64,000 bases of DNA from Amycolatopsis pretoriensis (GCF_900107925.1 NZ_FNUJ01000002.1:558001-622000); one strand, 5' to 3'. Shown: positions 25,864 through 36,211, counted from the first letter of the stretch. Program-made: numbers and translations. The notes: generated by a model from the sequence alone, not told the origin.

Positions 25864-28214
25864 GCGACCTCGACCCGCGCACTCCGGTCCTCGTCGGTGC
25901 CGGACAGTTCGCCGAACGGCTCGACGATCCCGGCTATCGACGGCTGTCCGCGGTGGACCTCGCGGCCGAAGCCGTCCGGGCCGCGCTGGCCGACACCGGT
26001 GCCGACCCGGCCACCGTCGCCGCCGCCGTCGATACCGTCGGCGGCATCCGCCAGTTCGAGAACTCCACCCCGGTCGCCTCCGCGCCGCTGGGCCGGTCGG
26101 ACAACTACCCCCGCTCGGTCGCCGCGCGCGTCGGGGCGGCGCCGGCCCGGGCGATCCTCGACGTCGCCGGTGGGCAGAGCCCGCAGCACCTCGTCACCGA
26201 GTTCGCCGCCGCCATCGCCGCGGGCGAGGTGGAAGTCGCGCTGGCCTTCGGTTCCGAAGCCATCTCCACCGTCCAGCACCTGGCCGGGACCGCCGGCAAA
26301 CCCGACTTCACCGAGCACGTCGAGGGCACCCTCGAAGACCGCGGCTACGGCCTCAAAGGACTCGCCTCCCGCCACCAGGTCATGCACGGACTCGCCGACG
26401 CCCCGAGCCAGTACGCGCTGTTCGAGAACGCCCGGCGGGCCCGCCTCGGGCTGTCGCGCGAGGAGTACGCCGCCGCGATGGGCGAACTGCTCGCGCCGTT
26501 CAGCAAGATCGCCGCAGAGAACCCCTACGCCGCCGCACCCGTCGAACGCACCGCCGAAGAACTCGCGACGCCGTCCGAGGCGAACCGGCCGATCGCCGAT
26601 CCCTACACCCGCTACCTGGTCGCGCGGGAAAAGGTGAACCAGGGTGCCGCGGTCGTCGTCATGTCCGTCGCGGCCGCCGACCGGCTCGGGATTCCCCACG
26701 GGAAGCGGGTTTTCCTGCACGGGCACGCGGACCTGCGCGAACGCGATCTCATGGAGCGCGCGGACCTCAGCACCGGCCCCGCGTCGGTCATGGCGGCCCG
26801 GCACGCCCTCGACGTCGCCGGCATCGAGGCCGCCGATCTGTCCACAGTGGACCTCTACAGCTGCTTCCCGGTGGCCGTCTTCACGGTGCGCGAAGGGCTC
26901 GGCGACCTGCGCGACCTCACCGTCACCGGCGGGCTGCCGTTCTTCGGCGGGGCGGGCAACAACTACTCGATGCACGCCATCGCCGAGACCGTCCGTCGCC
27001 TGCGCGCCGAGCCCGGCACGTTCGGGTTCGTCGGCGCCAACGGCGGCCTGATGAGCAAGTACTCCGCCGCCGTCTACTCGACGACACCGGTCGCGTGGCG
27101 CGCCGGCGACAGCGCCGCGCTGCAAGCGGAAATCGACTCCTGGCAGGCCCAGCCGGAGGCCCGGCGAGCCGACGGCTGGGCCACCGTCGAGACCTACACC
27201 GTGAAGCACGGCCGGGGCGGCGACCGCACCGGCATCGTCATCGGCCGGCTCGAAGCCGACGACCGCCGCTTCATCGCCCTGACCCACGACGGCGACACCG
27301 ACGCGCTCGACCTGCTGTCCACCGGGGAACCCATCGGGCGCCGGGTGTTCGTGCGGTCCTTCGGGTTCGGCAACCGGGTCACCACCACCGCGGCCCGGAT
27401 GGCGGAGCTGTTCCCGCCGCGGCCGAAGGTGCTGCGCGAGAACTACGAGCACGTCCTCGTCCGCCGCGACGGCCACCTCCTGGAAGTCACGATCAACCGC
27501 CCGGAGTCCCGCAACAGCCTGCACCCCGCGGCCAACGAGGAGCTCGACGAGGTCTTCGACGCCTACTTCGCCGACCCGGACCTGTGGGTCGCGATCCTCA
27601 CCGGCGCGGGCGGGAAGTCCTTTTCGGCCGGCAACGACCTCGTGCACTCCGCGTCCGGAAAACCGTTGTGGGTGCCCAAGAACGGCTTCGCCGGCCTCAC
27701 CAGCCGTCGCGACATGGACAAGCCGGTGATCGCGGCGGTCAACGGCTACGCCCTGGGTGGCGGCTGCGAGATCGCCCTGGCCTGCCACCTCGTCGTCGCG
27801 GATGCGACGGCCCGGTTCGGCCTGCCGGAGGTGAAGGTCGGCCTGGTCGCCGGGGCCGGTGGCCTGGTCCGCCTCCCCCGCACGGTCCCGCCCGCGGTCG
27901 CCACCGAGATGATCCTCGCCGGACGCCGGCTCGACGCGGCGGAGGCGCTGGCCTACGGGCTGGTCAACCGCGTCACCGAAGCCGGGAAGGCCCTCGAAGG
28001 CGCCCGCGAACTGGCCGCGCGGATCCTCGACGGCTCCCCCACCGCGGTCCGGGCCTCACTGCGGATCATGGCCGAGACGCAGGGCATCCCGGACCCCGTC
28101 GACGCGGTCGAGCACCCGTCCCCGGCGTTCGACGACCTCCTCGTCAGCGAGGACACGATCGAGGGCATCACGGCCTTCGCCCAGAAGCGGCGGCCGGTCT
28201 GGCGCAACCGCTGA
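25860..28214 (+). CDS. Thiolase-like / enoyl-CoA hydratase fusion protein
   Basis: One 784-residue frame carries two enzymes. Residues 1-~440: acetyl-CoA acetyltransferase-like thiolase fold (TPVLVGAGQFAERLDD, DLYSCFPVAV, GGAGNNYSMHAI). Then a small beta domain (about 455-520, GDRTGIVIGRLEADD). Residues ~528-784: crotonase (VTINRPESRNSLHP, FSAGNDL, GYALGGGCEIALACHLVVAD, ending FAQKRRPVWRNR). The thiolase half has GGQSPQHLV where classical thiolases place the nucleophile Cys, as in a poorly characterised subfamily, so its reaction is unclear. GTG start overlaps the MBL stop. The frame is uninterrupted across the join. Confidence 0.88.
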   Translation: MSDLDPRTPVLVGAGQFAERLDDPGYRRLSAVDLAAEAVRAALADTGADPATVAAAVDTVGGIRQFENSTPVASAPLGRSDNYPRSVAARVGAAPARAILDVAGGQSPQHLVTEFAAAIAAGEVEVALAFGSEAISTVQHLAGTAGKPDFTEHVEGTLEDRGYGLKGLASRHQVMHGLADAPSQYALFENARRARLGLSREEYAAAMGELLAPFSKIAAENPYAAAPVERTAEELATPSEANRPIADPYTRYLVAREKVNQGAAVVVMSVAAADRLGIPHGKRVFLHGHADLRERDLMERADLSTGPASVMAARHALDVAGIEAADLSTVDLYSCFPVAVFTVREGLGDLRDLTVTGGLPFFGGAGNNYSMHAIAETVRRLRAEPGTFGFVGANGGLMSKYSAAVYSTTPVAWRAGDSAALQAEIDSWQAQPEARRADGWATVETYTVKHGRGGDRTGIVIGRLEADDRRFIALTHDGDTDALDLLSTGEPIGRRVFVRSFGFGNRVTTTAARMAELFPPRPKVLRENYEHVLVRRDGHLLEVTINRPESRNSLHPAANEELDEVFDAYFADPDLWVAILTGAGGKSFSAGNDLVHSASGKPLWVPKNGFAGLTSRRDMDKPVIAAVNGYALGGGCEIALACHLVVADATARFGLPEVKVGLVAGAGGLVRLPRTVPPAVATEMILAGRRLDAAEALAYGLVNRVTEAGKALEGARELAARILDGSPTAVRASLRIMAETQGIPDPVDAVEHPSPAFDDLLVSEDTIEGITAFAQKRRPVWRNR

Positions 28215-28216
28215 GG

Positions 28217-29368
28217 TCAGCGGCCCAAGGCACTCATGAGCAGCGCCGCGACGGCCGCCCGGTGCTCGGGGCTGTCCTGCCAGTGCAGGTAGCGCCCGGC
28301 TTCGACGACCACGCCGAAGCCGGCGTGGACCAGCACCCGGGCCTGGCGCGCGTCGAGGTCCGGCCGGGCCTGGCGCAGGTGCTCCTCCCACACCGCGATG
28401 TGCTCGCGCTGCGCGGCGACCAGCGGGCGGCGCAGGCCGGCGGGCAAGCCGACGACCTCGGCGTTCGCCACGCTGTTGAGCGCGCTGTGTTCGAAGCTGT
28501 AGGCCACGTAGGTCGCGGTCAGCGCGGCCAGCGGGTCGGTCGCCCCGCGCAGGTTGTGTTCGACCGCTTGGGCGAGCAGGTCCGCGGCCTGCAGGCACGC
28601 CGCGGCGAGGATGTCGGCCTTGCCCGGGAAGTACCGGTAGAGCCCGGACGGCACCAGCCCCACCGCCTCGGCGAGCATGCCGTTGGTGACGGCGGCGAAC
28701 CCGTCCCGCTCGAACAGCGGGATCGCGGCCGCGAGGATCTCCGAGCGCCGGGTGCGCGGCACCGGCCGGGCGGGTAGTTCGACGACGCCGGCGACCCTCC
28801 CCGCCGAGCCGTCGGTCGCGACCACGCGCAGCGCGGACGCCTGCAGCAGGTCCTCGACCCGCCGCCGGCCGATCGAGTTGTGGTGCATGGTGATCGACCC
28901 GATCGCCCCCAGGGCCGCCACGGCACGCAGGTGCTCGCCGGGCCGCGGGTACTCGCGCCGCACCACGTCCGCCACCCGCCCGACGACGTGGGCGAACTTG
29001 CCCTTCAGCAGCCGGCGGTCGTCGCGGTCGAGGTAGCGGGCCTCCCACCGGTACACGCCACCGGCCGCCCGGTGGGCGACGGTGACCCGGGTGACCGCGG
29101 CGAGCACGTCCGCCGTCGCCGCGTCCGGCGGCACCTCGTCGAGCGCCGCGACGAGCCGGTCGGCCATGACGTTCGCGCATTCGGCGAACAACGCGTACTT
29201 GTTCGGGAAGTGCCGGTACAGCGCCGCCGCGGTGATCCCGACCCCGGCCGCGATCTCTTCCATGGACGCCGCGTGGTAGCCGCGCTCGCTGAAGACGGTG
29301 GCCCCCGCTTCGACGATGAGCTGCTTGCGGTTGCGCGGCCGGACGGCCGCGGCCGGCTCGGCGGTCAC
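28217..29368 (-). CDS. Tandem double-TetR family transcriptional regulator
   Basis: About 383 residues with two complete TetR units. First HTH: MEEIAAGVGITAAALYRHF then PNKYALF; second HTH, ~200 residues later: NGMLAEAVGLVPSGLYRYF then PGKADIL. Each is followed by its own helical ligand-binding region. Such a chain could act as a one-polypeptide pseudo-dimer. Start uncertain: GTG at 29368, or TTG at 29419 giving 400 residues. It is divergent from the lcp-like gene, where an inverted repeat covers the predicted transcription start, and convergent with the fusion enzyme gene. Known lcp regulators (LcpR) are TetR-type, which fits. Confidence 0.85.
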   Translation of the reverse strand: MTAEPAAAVRPRNRKQLIVEAGATVFSERGYHAASMEEIAAGVGITAAALYRHFPNKYALFAECANVMADRLVAALDEVPPDAATADVLAAVTRVTVAHRAAGGVYRWEARYLDRDDRRLLKGKFAHVVGRVADVVRREYPRPGEHLRAVAALGAIGSITMHHNSIGRRRVEDLLQASALRVVATDGSAGRVAGVVELPARPVPRTRRSEILAAAIPLFERDGFAAVTNGMLAEAVGLVPSGLYRYFPGKADILAAACLQAADLLAQAVEHNLRGATDPLAALTATYVAYSFEHSALNSVANAEVVGLPAGLRRPLVAAQREHIAVWEEHLRQARPDLDARQARVLVHAGFGVVVEAGRYLHWQDSPEHRAAVAALLMSALGR

Positions 29369-29452
29369 CGCGGCTTCCGGGCGGGGGTGCGCGCGAACGG
29401 AGCCATGCGTGCCAGTCAACCACGACGGGCCCCGAACGCCCTGCGCACGCTC

Positions 29453-29498
29453 TTGCCGACCGGCGACACGGCTCGCTATGTTAATGGAGAATCTCTCC
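29453..29498 (+). promoter_or_regulatory. Predicted promoter and operator of the lcp-like gene
   Basis: TTGCCG (29453-29458), an 18-bp spacer and TATGTT (29477-29482) make a sigma-70-type promoter pointing to the lcp-like gene. The inverted repeat GGAGA-ATC-TCTCC (29486-29498) covers the expected start of transcription, which is where a TetR repressor would block. Leader to the ATG would be about 97 nt. Confidence 0.55.
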
Positions 29499-29585
29499 TA
29501 CAGACGTGCGCGGCTCATGAGTGATCCGCCCCGCCGAGTCCCGGCTCGACGCGGCGGATGCCTACCAAGGAAGCTAGGTAAGTTA

Positions 29586-30782
29586 ATGAGCAATCTCAGC
29601 AGGAGGAACGTCCTTTCGCTCGGCGTCGCGCTGGGCTTGGCGAGCGCGGCCGGCGTCGTCCCGGCCTGGGCTTCGACCGGCGCTCAGGCCGCTGCGGGCA
29701 CCGACCCGTGGTGGGTCTGGGACGACGAGGTCGACCGCCTGATGGCGGGCGTCCTCGACACCGGCGGGGTGCCCGCCGTCAACACCGCGCTGCGGCCGTG
29801 GGTGAACAACGGCGACCCGCTGCCCACCGGCCTGCCCACCGATCTCGCGGCGTACCTGCAGCAGAACAACCGGCTGCCCTCCTGGGCCGACCCGGTCAAG
29901 CTGCGCCGCGCCGCGGACTTCAACCGGCGCAAGGACACCTACCTGTTCATGCTCTACGGCCTCGGCAGCGGGATCATGAGCACGGTCATCCCGCGGGAGG
30001 CCAAGTCGGTCTACTGGTCCGCGGGCGGGGCCAACATGCAGGACCGCGCGGCCAAGACGTTCACCTTCGGCTACGACCTGAGCGACCTCAACGCGTTCCA
30101 GCCTTCGGGCCAGTTCGTGGTCACGGCCAACAAGACGCGGCTGGTGCACGCCGCCGTGCGCCACCTGCTGCCGCAGTCGCCGCACTGGCGGGCGGTCGCC
30201 GACGAGCAGATCCCGATCAGCAACGGCGACATCCTGGTGACCTTCCACAGCCTCGGCACCTACGTCCACCGGAAGCTGCTCGAATGGCGCGTCCCGATGT
30301 CGGCCGCGGACGAAGAGGCCTTCCTGCACCAGTGGCAGGTCGCCATCCACCTGCTCGGCGTGCGGGACGAGTTCATCCCCAAGACGTGGGCGGAGGCGGA
30401 CGCGCAGTCGACGCGGGTGCTGACCCCGCTGCTCTCCCCGACGACCGAGGGCAAGGAGCTGGCCCAGGACCTGCTCGGGCTGACCGCGCAGATCGACCTG
30501 GGCGTCACGCGCGGGTTCCTCAACGAGTTCGTGCGGTACGTGCTGAGCGACGCGGTCGGCGACTGGCTCGGTCTGCCCCGCGACTACGCGGCGGCCGCGC
30601 TGGTCCGCACCGGGTGGCCGGCCTACATCGCGTTCCGCGAGGGGCTGCTGCCGATCGCGCCGGCCGGGTTCTACCTGTTCGACCAGTTCATCCGCGCGAT
30701 CGCGATGCTGTTCCTGAACAAGGTTTCCTCGCCGACGACCACGCCCATCACGATCCCGACCGGCAACCGGCCCGGCGCCTGA
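29586..30782 (+). CDS. Latex-clearing protein-like oxygenase (DUF2236/MpaB family), Tat-exported
   Basis: A 398-residue secreted protein with a Tat signal (SRRNVLSLGVALGLASAAG, then PAWASTG). The DUF2236 domain contains ANKTRLVHAAVRHLLPQSP; His188 there fits the axial haem ligand of rubber oxygenase Lcp, with the nearby Lys/Thr/Arg cluster. Lcp cleaves poly(cis-1,4-isoprene) to oligo-isoprenoid aldehydes outside the cell. Length equals the Lcp family. A TetR-type regulator is divergent, as in described lcp loci. No oxiAB-like aldehyde dehydrogenase is adjacent. An AGGTAAG lies just before the ATG. Other DUF2236 oxygenases remain possible. Confidence 0.75.
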   Translation: MSNLSRRNVLSLGVALGLASAAGVVPAWASTGAQAAAGTDPWWVWDDEVDRLMAGVLDTGGVPAVNTALRPWVNNGDPLPTGLPTDLAAYLQQNNRLPSWADPVKLRRAADFNRRKDTYLFMLYGLGSGIMSTVIPREAKSVYWSAGGANMQDRAAKTFTFGYDLSDLNAFQPSGQFVVTANKTRLVHAAVRHLLPQSPHWRAVADEQIPISNGDILVTFHSLGTYVHRKLLEWRVPMSAADEEAFLHQWQVAIHLLGVRDEFIPKTWAEADAQSTRVLTPLLSPTTEGKELAQDLLGLTAQIDLGVTRGFLNEFVRYVLSDAVGDWLGLPRDYAAAALVRTGWPAYIAFREGLLPIAPAGFYLFDQFIRAIAMLFLNKVSSPTTTPITIPTGNRPGA

Positions 30783-30790
30783 GGGCCGGG

Positions 30791-30824
30791 CGCTCCCGGG
30801 ACCGGTCCCCCGGTCCCGGGAGCG
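30791..30824. terminator. Strong bidirectional hairpin terminator
   Basis: CGCTCCCGGGACCGG and CCGGTCCCGGGAGCG form a perfect 15-bp stem with a TCCC loop. It lies between the stop codons of the lcp-like gene and the convergent MFS remnant. There is no U-tract, as is usual in high-GC actinomycetes. Confidence 0.8.
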
Positions 30825-31265
30825 TCACGCCCGGGACCGGCCGGGGCGCGGGATCCACCGCCACAACGCCCCCGCCGCCAGGAAACCGACCAAGCCGCTG
30901 GCCACGATCCCCGCGCCGAGACCCGCCAGCGCGGTCACCGCCGAGAGGACCAGCGGGCCCACGCCGGTGCCGATGTCCGCGAGCTCGTTCCAGATCCCGA
31001 GGTGCGTCGGCCGGCCCACCGCCGGCGACACGTCGGCACCGAGCGTCATCACGATGCCCGAGCCGATGCCGTTGCCGAAGCCCATCACCATGGCCGCGAC
31101 CGTCAGCAGGACCGCGCCGTCGGTGAGCGGCATGACGAGGAAGGCCGTGCCGAGCACGAGGGTCGAGGGCACGGCGACCCAGCGCCGGCCGTGGCGGTCC
31201 ATGACCTTGCCGGCGGGGTAGAACGTCAGCGCGTCGACGGCGCCGGCGACGCCGTAGATGATCGA
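30825..31265 (-). pseudogene. 5'-truncated MFS transporter (C-terminal part only)
   Basis: The frame reads [20 protein letters not shown] then MDRHGRRWVAVPS (a mid-protein MFS motif: loop before a membrane segment, DRxGRRW), several membrane segments and a natural C-terminus at the hairpin terminator. The N-terminal half of the carrier is absent: homology stops at about 31262, where a divergent glycosidase frame begins, also lacking its start. An ATG at 31202 could start a 125-residue fragment, but no working 12-TM carrier is possible. Confidence 0.75.
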
Positions 31266-34128
31266 CGCCGGCTACGCCGATCCCGCCTGGTACGAAGCCA
31301 ACATCCCGTTCGTCGACCTGCCGGACGCCACGATGCAGAGCGTCTACTACTACCGGTGGCGCGTCTGGAAGGAGCACCTGCGCTACACCGACACCGCGAA
31401 CGGCTGGATCTCCACGGAGTTCCTCGACTGCTGCGGGTACGCCGCGCCCTACCAGGCGATCAACGCCGCCGCCGGGCACCAGCTGACCGAAGGGCGCTGG
31501 CTGCGCGACCCCGGCTACGCCCAGGACTACCTGCGGTTCTGGCTCACCGGTCCCGGCGCCGGGCCGAAGCCGGCCACCGACGACGTCAACGCCGACACCA
31601 CCGACTGGGCGCACGAGTACAGCGTCTGGCTGGCCACGTCCGCCTACGGCCAGGCCCAGGTGACCGGCGACTTCGCGCCCCTGCGCGAACTGCTGCCCGC
31701 CCTCGTGCGCCAGTACCGCGGCTGGGACAAGCAGTTCAACGCCGAGCTGGGCCTCTACTGGTCGGTGCCGGTCTGGGACGCCATGGAGTTCTCCGCGTCC
31801 TCCTACGAGTCGCCCGAGCCGTACCACGGCGGTGCCGGGTACCGCCCGACGCTGAACTCCTACCAGTACGGCGACGCCGTCGCGATCAGCCACATCGCGG
31901 ACTCCGCCGGCGACCACCGGCTCGCCGCCGAATACGCGCAGCGCGCCGCCGGACTGAAGGCCGCGCTGCAGAAGTGGCTGTGGGACCCGGCTCGCGGCTT
32001 CTACTACGCGATGGCCCGCGACGACAACCCGGACCACCGGCTGTCCGGCAGCCGCGAGCAGATCGGGTTCGTCCCGTGGATGTTCGGCGCGGCGCAGCCC
32101 GCCGACAGCGCGGCGTGGTCCCAGCTGCTGGACCCGAACGGGTTCGCGAGCGCCTACGGCCCGACCACGGCGGAGCGTCGCAGCCCGTTCTTCATGAAGG
32201 ACGCCGGCGGCTGCTGCCGCTGGGACGGGCCGAGCTGGCCGTTCGCCACTTCGCAGACGTTGACCGGCATGGCGAACCTCCTGGCCGACCACCCGGCTTC
32301 GACCACTGTGTCCAAAGAGGACTACGCGGCGGCACTGGCCACGTACGCCCGCACCCAGACCAAGAACGGCAAGCCGTACGTCGCCGAGGCGCACGACCCG
32401 GACCGGGACGCGTGGATCTACGACGGGCAGAACCACAGTGAGGACTACAACCACTCGACCTACACCGATCTCGTGCTGTCCGGGCTGCTGGGGCTGCGCC
32501 CGAAAGCCGGGACCACCCTGGACGTCCGGCCGCTGACACCGTCCACATGGGACCACTTCGCCGCTGAGAACGTGCCGTACCACGGGCATAACGTGACGGT
32601 GCTGTGGGACCGCGACGGCCGGCACTACGGACAGGGCGCCGGGATGCGGCTCTACGTCGACGGGCGGCTCGTCCAGCGTTCGGCGACGCTGCGGAACACC
32701 ACGATCGACGTCGGCGCCACGGTGCTCCCGCGGTCCGACGACCTGGTGAACGACGCCGCTAATCCGTTGCGCACCGGCTATCCCCGGCCGATCACGTCGT
32801 ACACGTGGTCTTACGACAATGCGTGGAACGCCCTGGACGGCAAGGTCTGGTACGCCGAGGTGCCGGAGAACACGCGCTGGACCAACTATTCGTCGCCGAA
32901 CGCGAACGACTTCTACGGCGTCGATTTCGGTGCTCCCACCCGGGTTTCCGACATCCGCTGGCACGGTTACGACGACGGCGGCGGGGTCAAGCCGGCCGCG
33001 GCGTACAGCCTGCAGTACTGGACGGGCTCGGCGTGGCAGGAGGTTCCCGGCCAGGTCCGCGCACCGGTGACGCCGGTGGGCAACGGCGTCAACCGCATCA
33101 CGTTCCCGAGCGTGACGACGAGCAAGGTCCGGCTCGTGTTCACCAACCCGCCGGGCGCGTTCGTCGGGGTCACGGAGTTCGAGTCGTGGACGCCGTCGAG
33201 CCCGGACGCGCGGATCGACGTCGGAGCCGGGACGGTCAAGGGGAGCACGCCGGTGACCGTGACGGTGCGGAACACGACGCGGAGCCCGCTCGTCTCACCG
33301 CGGGTGGATGTCGCCGTGCCCGCCGGGTGGTCGGTGGTGCCGATCGGGACGTCGGCCGCTGCGATTCCGCCTGGCGCGTCGCGGACGTGGCGGTACACGC
33401 TGACGCCCCCGGCGGACGTCGAGCCGGGCAGCGCGGCGACGTTGACGGCGACCGCGTCCTACCAGGGTCCCGGCGGTCCTTCGGCCACGCACCAGCGCCG
33501 GAACGTCCAGGTTGCCCATGCGGCGGGCCGGCACGATCCGGTTGGCGCATGGCAGTTCGACGAGGGCAGCGGCACGATCGCCCACGACACCGCCGGGTCG
33601 CACGACGCCACGCTGACCGGTTCGTGGGTGCCCGGGGTGACCGGCACGGCGGTGCGGTTCGACGGTTCGGGCCAGTACGCGCAGACGAGCGGGCCTGTCC
33701 TGGACACCACCGGCAACTATTCGGTCAGTGCGTGGGTCCGGCTGGACCGCACGGGGTCGTGGGCGACGGCGGTCAGCCAGGACGGGGATCCGAGCAGCGG
33801 GTTCTACCTGCAGTATTCGGCGGCGGACAACCGGTTGGCGTTCTCGACGAGTTCGGGGCGCGCGTTGTCGGACGCGGCTCCGGAGGTGGGCCGGTGGTAC
33901 CACTTGGTGGGCGTGCACGACGCCGACGCGGGGACGTATGTGCTGTACGTCGACGGTGTGGCGCAGGCCAAGACGTGGACCCAGGCCACGGGGGACGCGG
34001 CGCCCGGTCCGCTCGCGATCGGGCGGGCGGTGTCAGGGGGTCGGCAGAGTGATTTCTGGCCCGGCAGTGTCGACGGTGTCGTGGTGTGGAACCGGGTACT
34101 GACGGCGGCCGAGGTGGCAGGCGGTTAA
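31258..34128 (+). CDS. Multidomain glycoside hydrolase (MGH1-like) with LamG domain, 5'-truncated
   Basis: 956 residues. N-terminal (alpha/alpha)6-type glycosidase of the MGH1/trehalase-like kind ([64 protein letters not shown]), then a discoidin-like domain (about 500-640), a NEW3/CARDB-type beta domain ([13 protein letters not shown], about 650-740) and a C-terminal LamG/concanavalin-like domain ([21 protein letters not shown]). Such proteins are normally secreted, but no signal peptide is present: the frame starts [15 protein letters not shown], already inside the conserved domain, and no ribosome site precedes it. Probably inactive or a deletion product. Confidence 0.8.
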   Translation: MIDAGYADPAWYEANIPFVDLPDATMQSVYYYRWRVWKEHLRYTDTANGWISTEFLDCCGYAAPYQAINAAAGHQLTEGRWLRDPGYAQDYLRFWLTGPGAGPKPATDDVNADTTDWAHEYSVWLATSAYGQAQVTGDFAPLRELLPALVRQYRGWDKQFNAELGLYWSVPVWDAMEFSASSYESPEPYHGGAGYRPTLNSYQYGDAVAISHIADSAGDHRLAAEYAQRAAGLKAALQKWLWDPARGFYYAMARDDNPDHRLSGSREQIGFVPWMFGAAQPADSAAWSQLLDPNGFASAYGPTTAERRSPFFMKDAGGCCRWDGPSWPFATSQTLTGMANLLADHPASTTVSKEDYAAALATYARTQTKNGKPYVAEAHDPDRDAWIYDGQNHSEDYNHSTYTDLVLSGLLGLRPKAGTTLDVRPLTPSTWDHFAAENVPYHGHNVTVLWDRDGRHYGQGAGMRLYVDGRLVQRSATLRNTTIDVGATVLPRSDDLVNDAANPLRTGYPRPITSYTWSYDNAWNALDGKVWYAEVPENTRWTNYSSPNANDFYGVDFGAPTRVSDIRWHGYDDGGGVKPAAAYSLQYWTGSAWQEVPGQVRAPVTPVGNGVNRITFPSVTTSKVRLVFTNPPGAFVGVTEFESWTPSSPDARIDVGAGTVKGSTPVTVTVRNTTRSPLVSPRVDVAVPAGWSVVPIGTSAAAIPPGASRTWRYTLTPPADVEPGSAATLTATASYQGPGGPSATHQRRNVQVAHAAGRHDPVGAWQFDEGSGTIAHDTAGSHDATLTGSWVPGVTGTAVRFDGSGQYAQTSGPVLDTTGNYSVSAWVRLDRTGSWATAVSQDGDPSSGFYLQYSAADNRLAFSTSSGRALSDAAPEVGRWYHLVGVHDADAGTYVLYVDGVAQAKTWTQATGDAAPGPLAIGRAVSGGRQSDFWPGSVDGVVVWNRVLTAAEVAGG

Positions 34129-34979
34129 GGACCTGCCGCGACCGGCTCCCGGGCACCAGTCCGTTCGGCACCCACCCCCGCCACCACGACGAACGCCACC
34201 CCGGCCACCGCGGCCACGTCCGGCACCTGGTGCAGCACCACCAGCCCGATCACCAGCGCGATCGCCGGCTCCAGGCTCATCAGCGTCCCGAACGCCGACG
34301 TCGTCAACCGGCGCAGGGCGAGCATCTCCAAGCTGAACGGCACCACCGGCAGCAGCACCGCCAGCCCCAGCCCGATCAGCAAGAGCTGCCAAGTCAGGTG
34401 CCCGAGCACCGAAGGCCCGTACACCAGCGTCGCCACGATGCCGGCCACCGGCATCGACACCGCCAGCCCGCGCACGCCCGCCACCTCGTCGCCGACCCGC
34501 TGCGTCAGCAGGATGTAGCCGGCCCAGCACACCGCCGCCGCCAGGGCGAACCCCACTCCCGCCAGGTCCGCGCCGCCGCGCCACGGCTGGGTCAGCAGCA
34601 CCACGCCGATCGCCGCCAGCACCGGCCACCGCTTCCGGCCGCCGTGGCCGCGGGTGATCGCCACCGTCAGCGGCCCGAGGAACTCCAGCGCGCTCGCCGT
34701 GCCCAGGGGCAGCCGCGCCACCGCCTCCATGAACAGCATCGTCATCCCCGCCGTCACCACGCCCAGCGCCACGCAGGCCGCGAACGCCGCCCGGCGGAAC
34801 GACGACGGCCGCGGCCGCACCACCACCACGAGCAGCACGCCGGCCCACGCGAGCCGCAGCCACGCGGCTCCTTCGGGGCCGACGCGGTCGAACAAGCCGA
34901 CGGACACGGCCAGACCGAGCTGGACGCACAGCATGGCCGCGACCGCGAGGGTCGCGCCGGATCGGGTCACGGGGAGCAC
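34125..34979 (-). CDS. EamA/RhtA-type DMT transporter
   Basis: About 284 residues with ten hydrophobic segments arranged as two EamA repeats. EFLGPLTVA and [17 protein letters not shown] are typical of RhtA-like threonine/homoserine exporters. GTG at 34979 is preferred ([16 protein letters not shown] follows); GTG at 34970 is an alternative. It is divergent from a LysR regulator 86 bp away, its likely controller. Its stop codon is shared with that of the convergent glycosidase (TTAA). Confidence 0.88.
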   Translation of the reverse strand: MLPVTRSGATLAVAAMLCVQLGLAVSVGLFDRVGPEGAAWLRLAWAGVLLVVVVRPRPSSFRRAAFAACVALGVVTAGMTMLFMEAVARLPLGTASALEFLGPLTVAITRGHGGRKRWPVLAAIGVVLLTQPWRGGADLAGVGFALAAAVCWAGYILLTQRVGDEVAGVRGLAVSMPVAGIVATLVYGPSVLGHLTWQLLLIGLGLAVLLPVVPFSLEMLALRRLTTSAFGTLMSLEPAIALVIGLVVLHQVPDVAAVAGVAFVVVAGVGAERTGAREPVAAGP

Positions 34980-35064
34980 GCCGTCCAGGAAATACCCCGG
35001 ACACCGTTCGCGTCCACTTGCCGATACTGGACAGTCCATTCGGGATTCGTGGACAATCAGCCGC

Positions 35065-35952
35065 ATGGACACGCGCCGGCTGCGGTACCTGCTGGAGCTG
35101 TCGCGGCACGGGGCGATGCGGGCCGTGGCGGATGTGCTCGGCACCACGACGTCCACGGTCTCCCAGCAGATCGCCGTGCTGACCCGGGAGGTCGGCACGC
35201 CGCTGCTCGAACCCGACGGCCGCCGCGTGCGCCTGACCCCGGCCGGGCGACGGCTGGCCGACCACGCCGTGACGATCCTGGCCGCCGTCGAGGCCGCGCA
35301 CGCCGACCTCGACCCGCACGCCGAACCGGCGGGCACCGTCCGCGTCGCCGGGTTCGCCACCGCGGTCCGGCGCTCGGTGCTGCCCGCCGTGGCCCACCTC
35401 GCCCGCCACCACCCCGGCGTCCAGGTGCACGTCAGCGAGTACGAGCCCGCCGAAGCCCTGGCCGCACTGCTGGCGGACGACCTCGACCTCGCGCTGGTCT
35501 ACGACTACGACCTCGCGCCCGCCACGACGGATCCTGCGCTCGCCATGAGTCCACTGTGGACGAGCACGTGGGGTCTCGGCGTCCCCGCGGCCGACGCGCG
35601 CCGGGTGCGCGGCGAGGGAACCCTCGCCGTGTTCGACGCCTTCCGCGACCACGACTGGATCGGCAACTCCCGCAACACCGCCGACGAGGACGTCGTCCGC
35701 ACGCTCGCGTCCCTGGCCGGGTTCACGCCCCGGGTCACCCACCGCGCGGACAGCCTCGACCTCGTCGAAGACCTCATCACCGCCTCCGGCCGCGGCGTCG
35801 GCCTGCTCCCCACGGGGCGGCCGACCCACCCCGGCGTCGCCCTGGTGCCGCTGGCCGATCCGGCCGTCCGGCAGCGGGCGTTCGCGTGCACCCGGCGGGG
35901 ACGAGCCGCCTGGCCGCCGCTCGCGCTGGTAATCGACCGGCTGACCCACTGA
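35065..35952 (+). CDS. LysR family transcriptional regulator
   Basis: A 295-residue regulator. The N-terminal HTH begins [20 protein letters not shown] and includes [20 protein letters not shown]; the C-terminal part is a substrate-binding-like domain. It sits divergently to the EamA exporter, the usual LysR arrangement. The intergenic DNA holds TACTGGACAGTCCA, an inverted-repeat-like element that could be its site. Effector unknown. Confidence 0.9.
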   Translation: MDTRRLRYLLELSRHGAMRAVADVLGTTTSTVSQQIAVLTREVGTPLLEPDGRRVRLTPAGRRLADHAVTILAAVEAAHADLDPHAEPAGTVRVAGFATAVRRSVLPAVAHLARHHPGVQVHVSEYEPAEALAALLADDLDLALVYDYDLAPATTDPALAMSPLWTSTWGLGVPAADARRVRGEGTLAVFDAFRDHDWIGNSRNTADEDVVRTLASLAGFTPRVTHRADSLDLVEDLITASGRGVGLLPTGRPTHPGVALVPLADPAVRQRAFACTRRGRAAWPPLALVIDRLTH

Positions 35953-36211
35953 GGCCACTCGGGCGGTCCACCCTCACCCGGATGGCCGACGCCGGCGCGC
36001 TCACCGGCGCGATGGCTCCCCAGCGTGACGGCGCGGCGGTCCGTCCGTGCCGATGCACGCCCATTCGCAGTTCCGGCGGAAAGACGTAGAACCGTTGAGA
36101 CGCAACGATCCTTCCGCCCATCCGTCAGGTGACGGATGTCTGATCCGGGCCCCGAAGTGAAGCATTGGTCCACGGGGCCCGCCGCTCCGACCTCGAATCC
36201 GAGGAGGAGCG

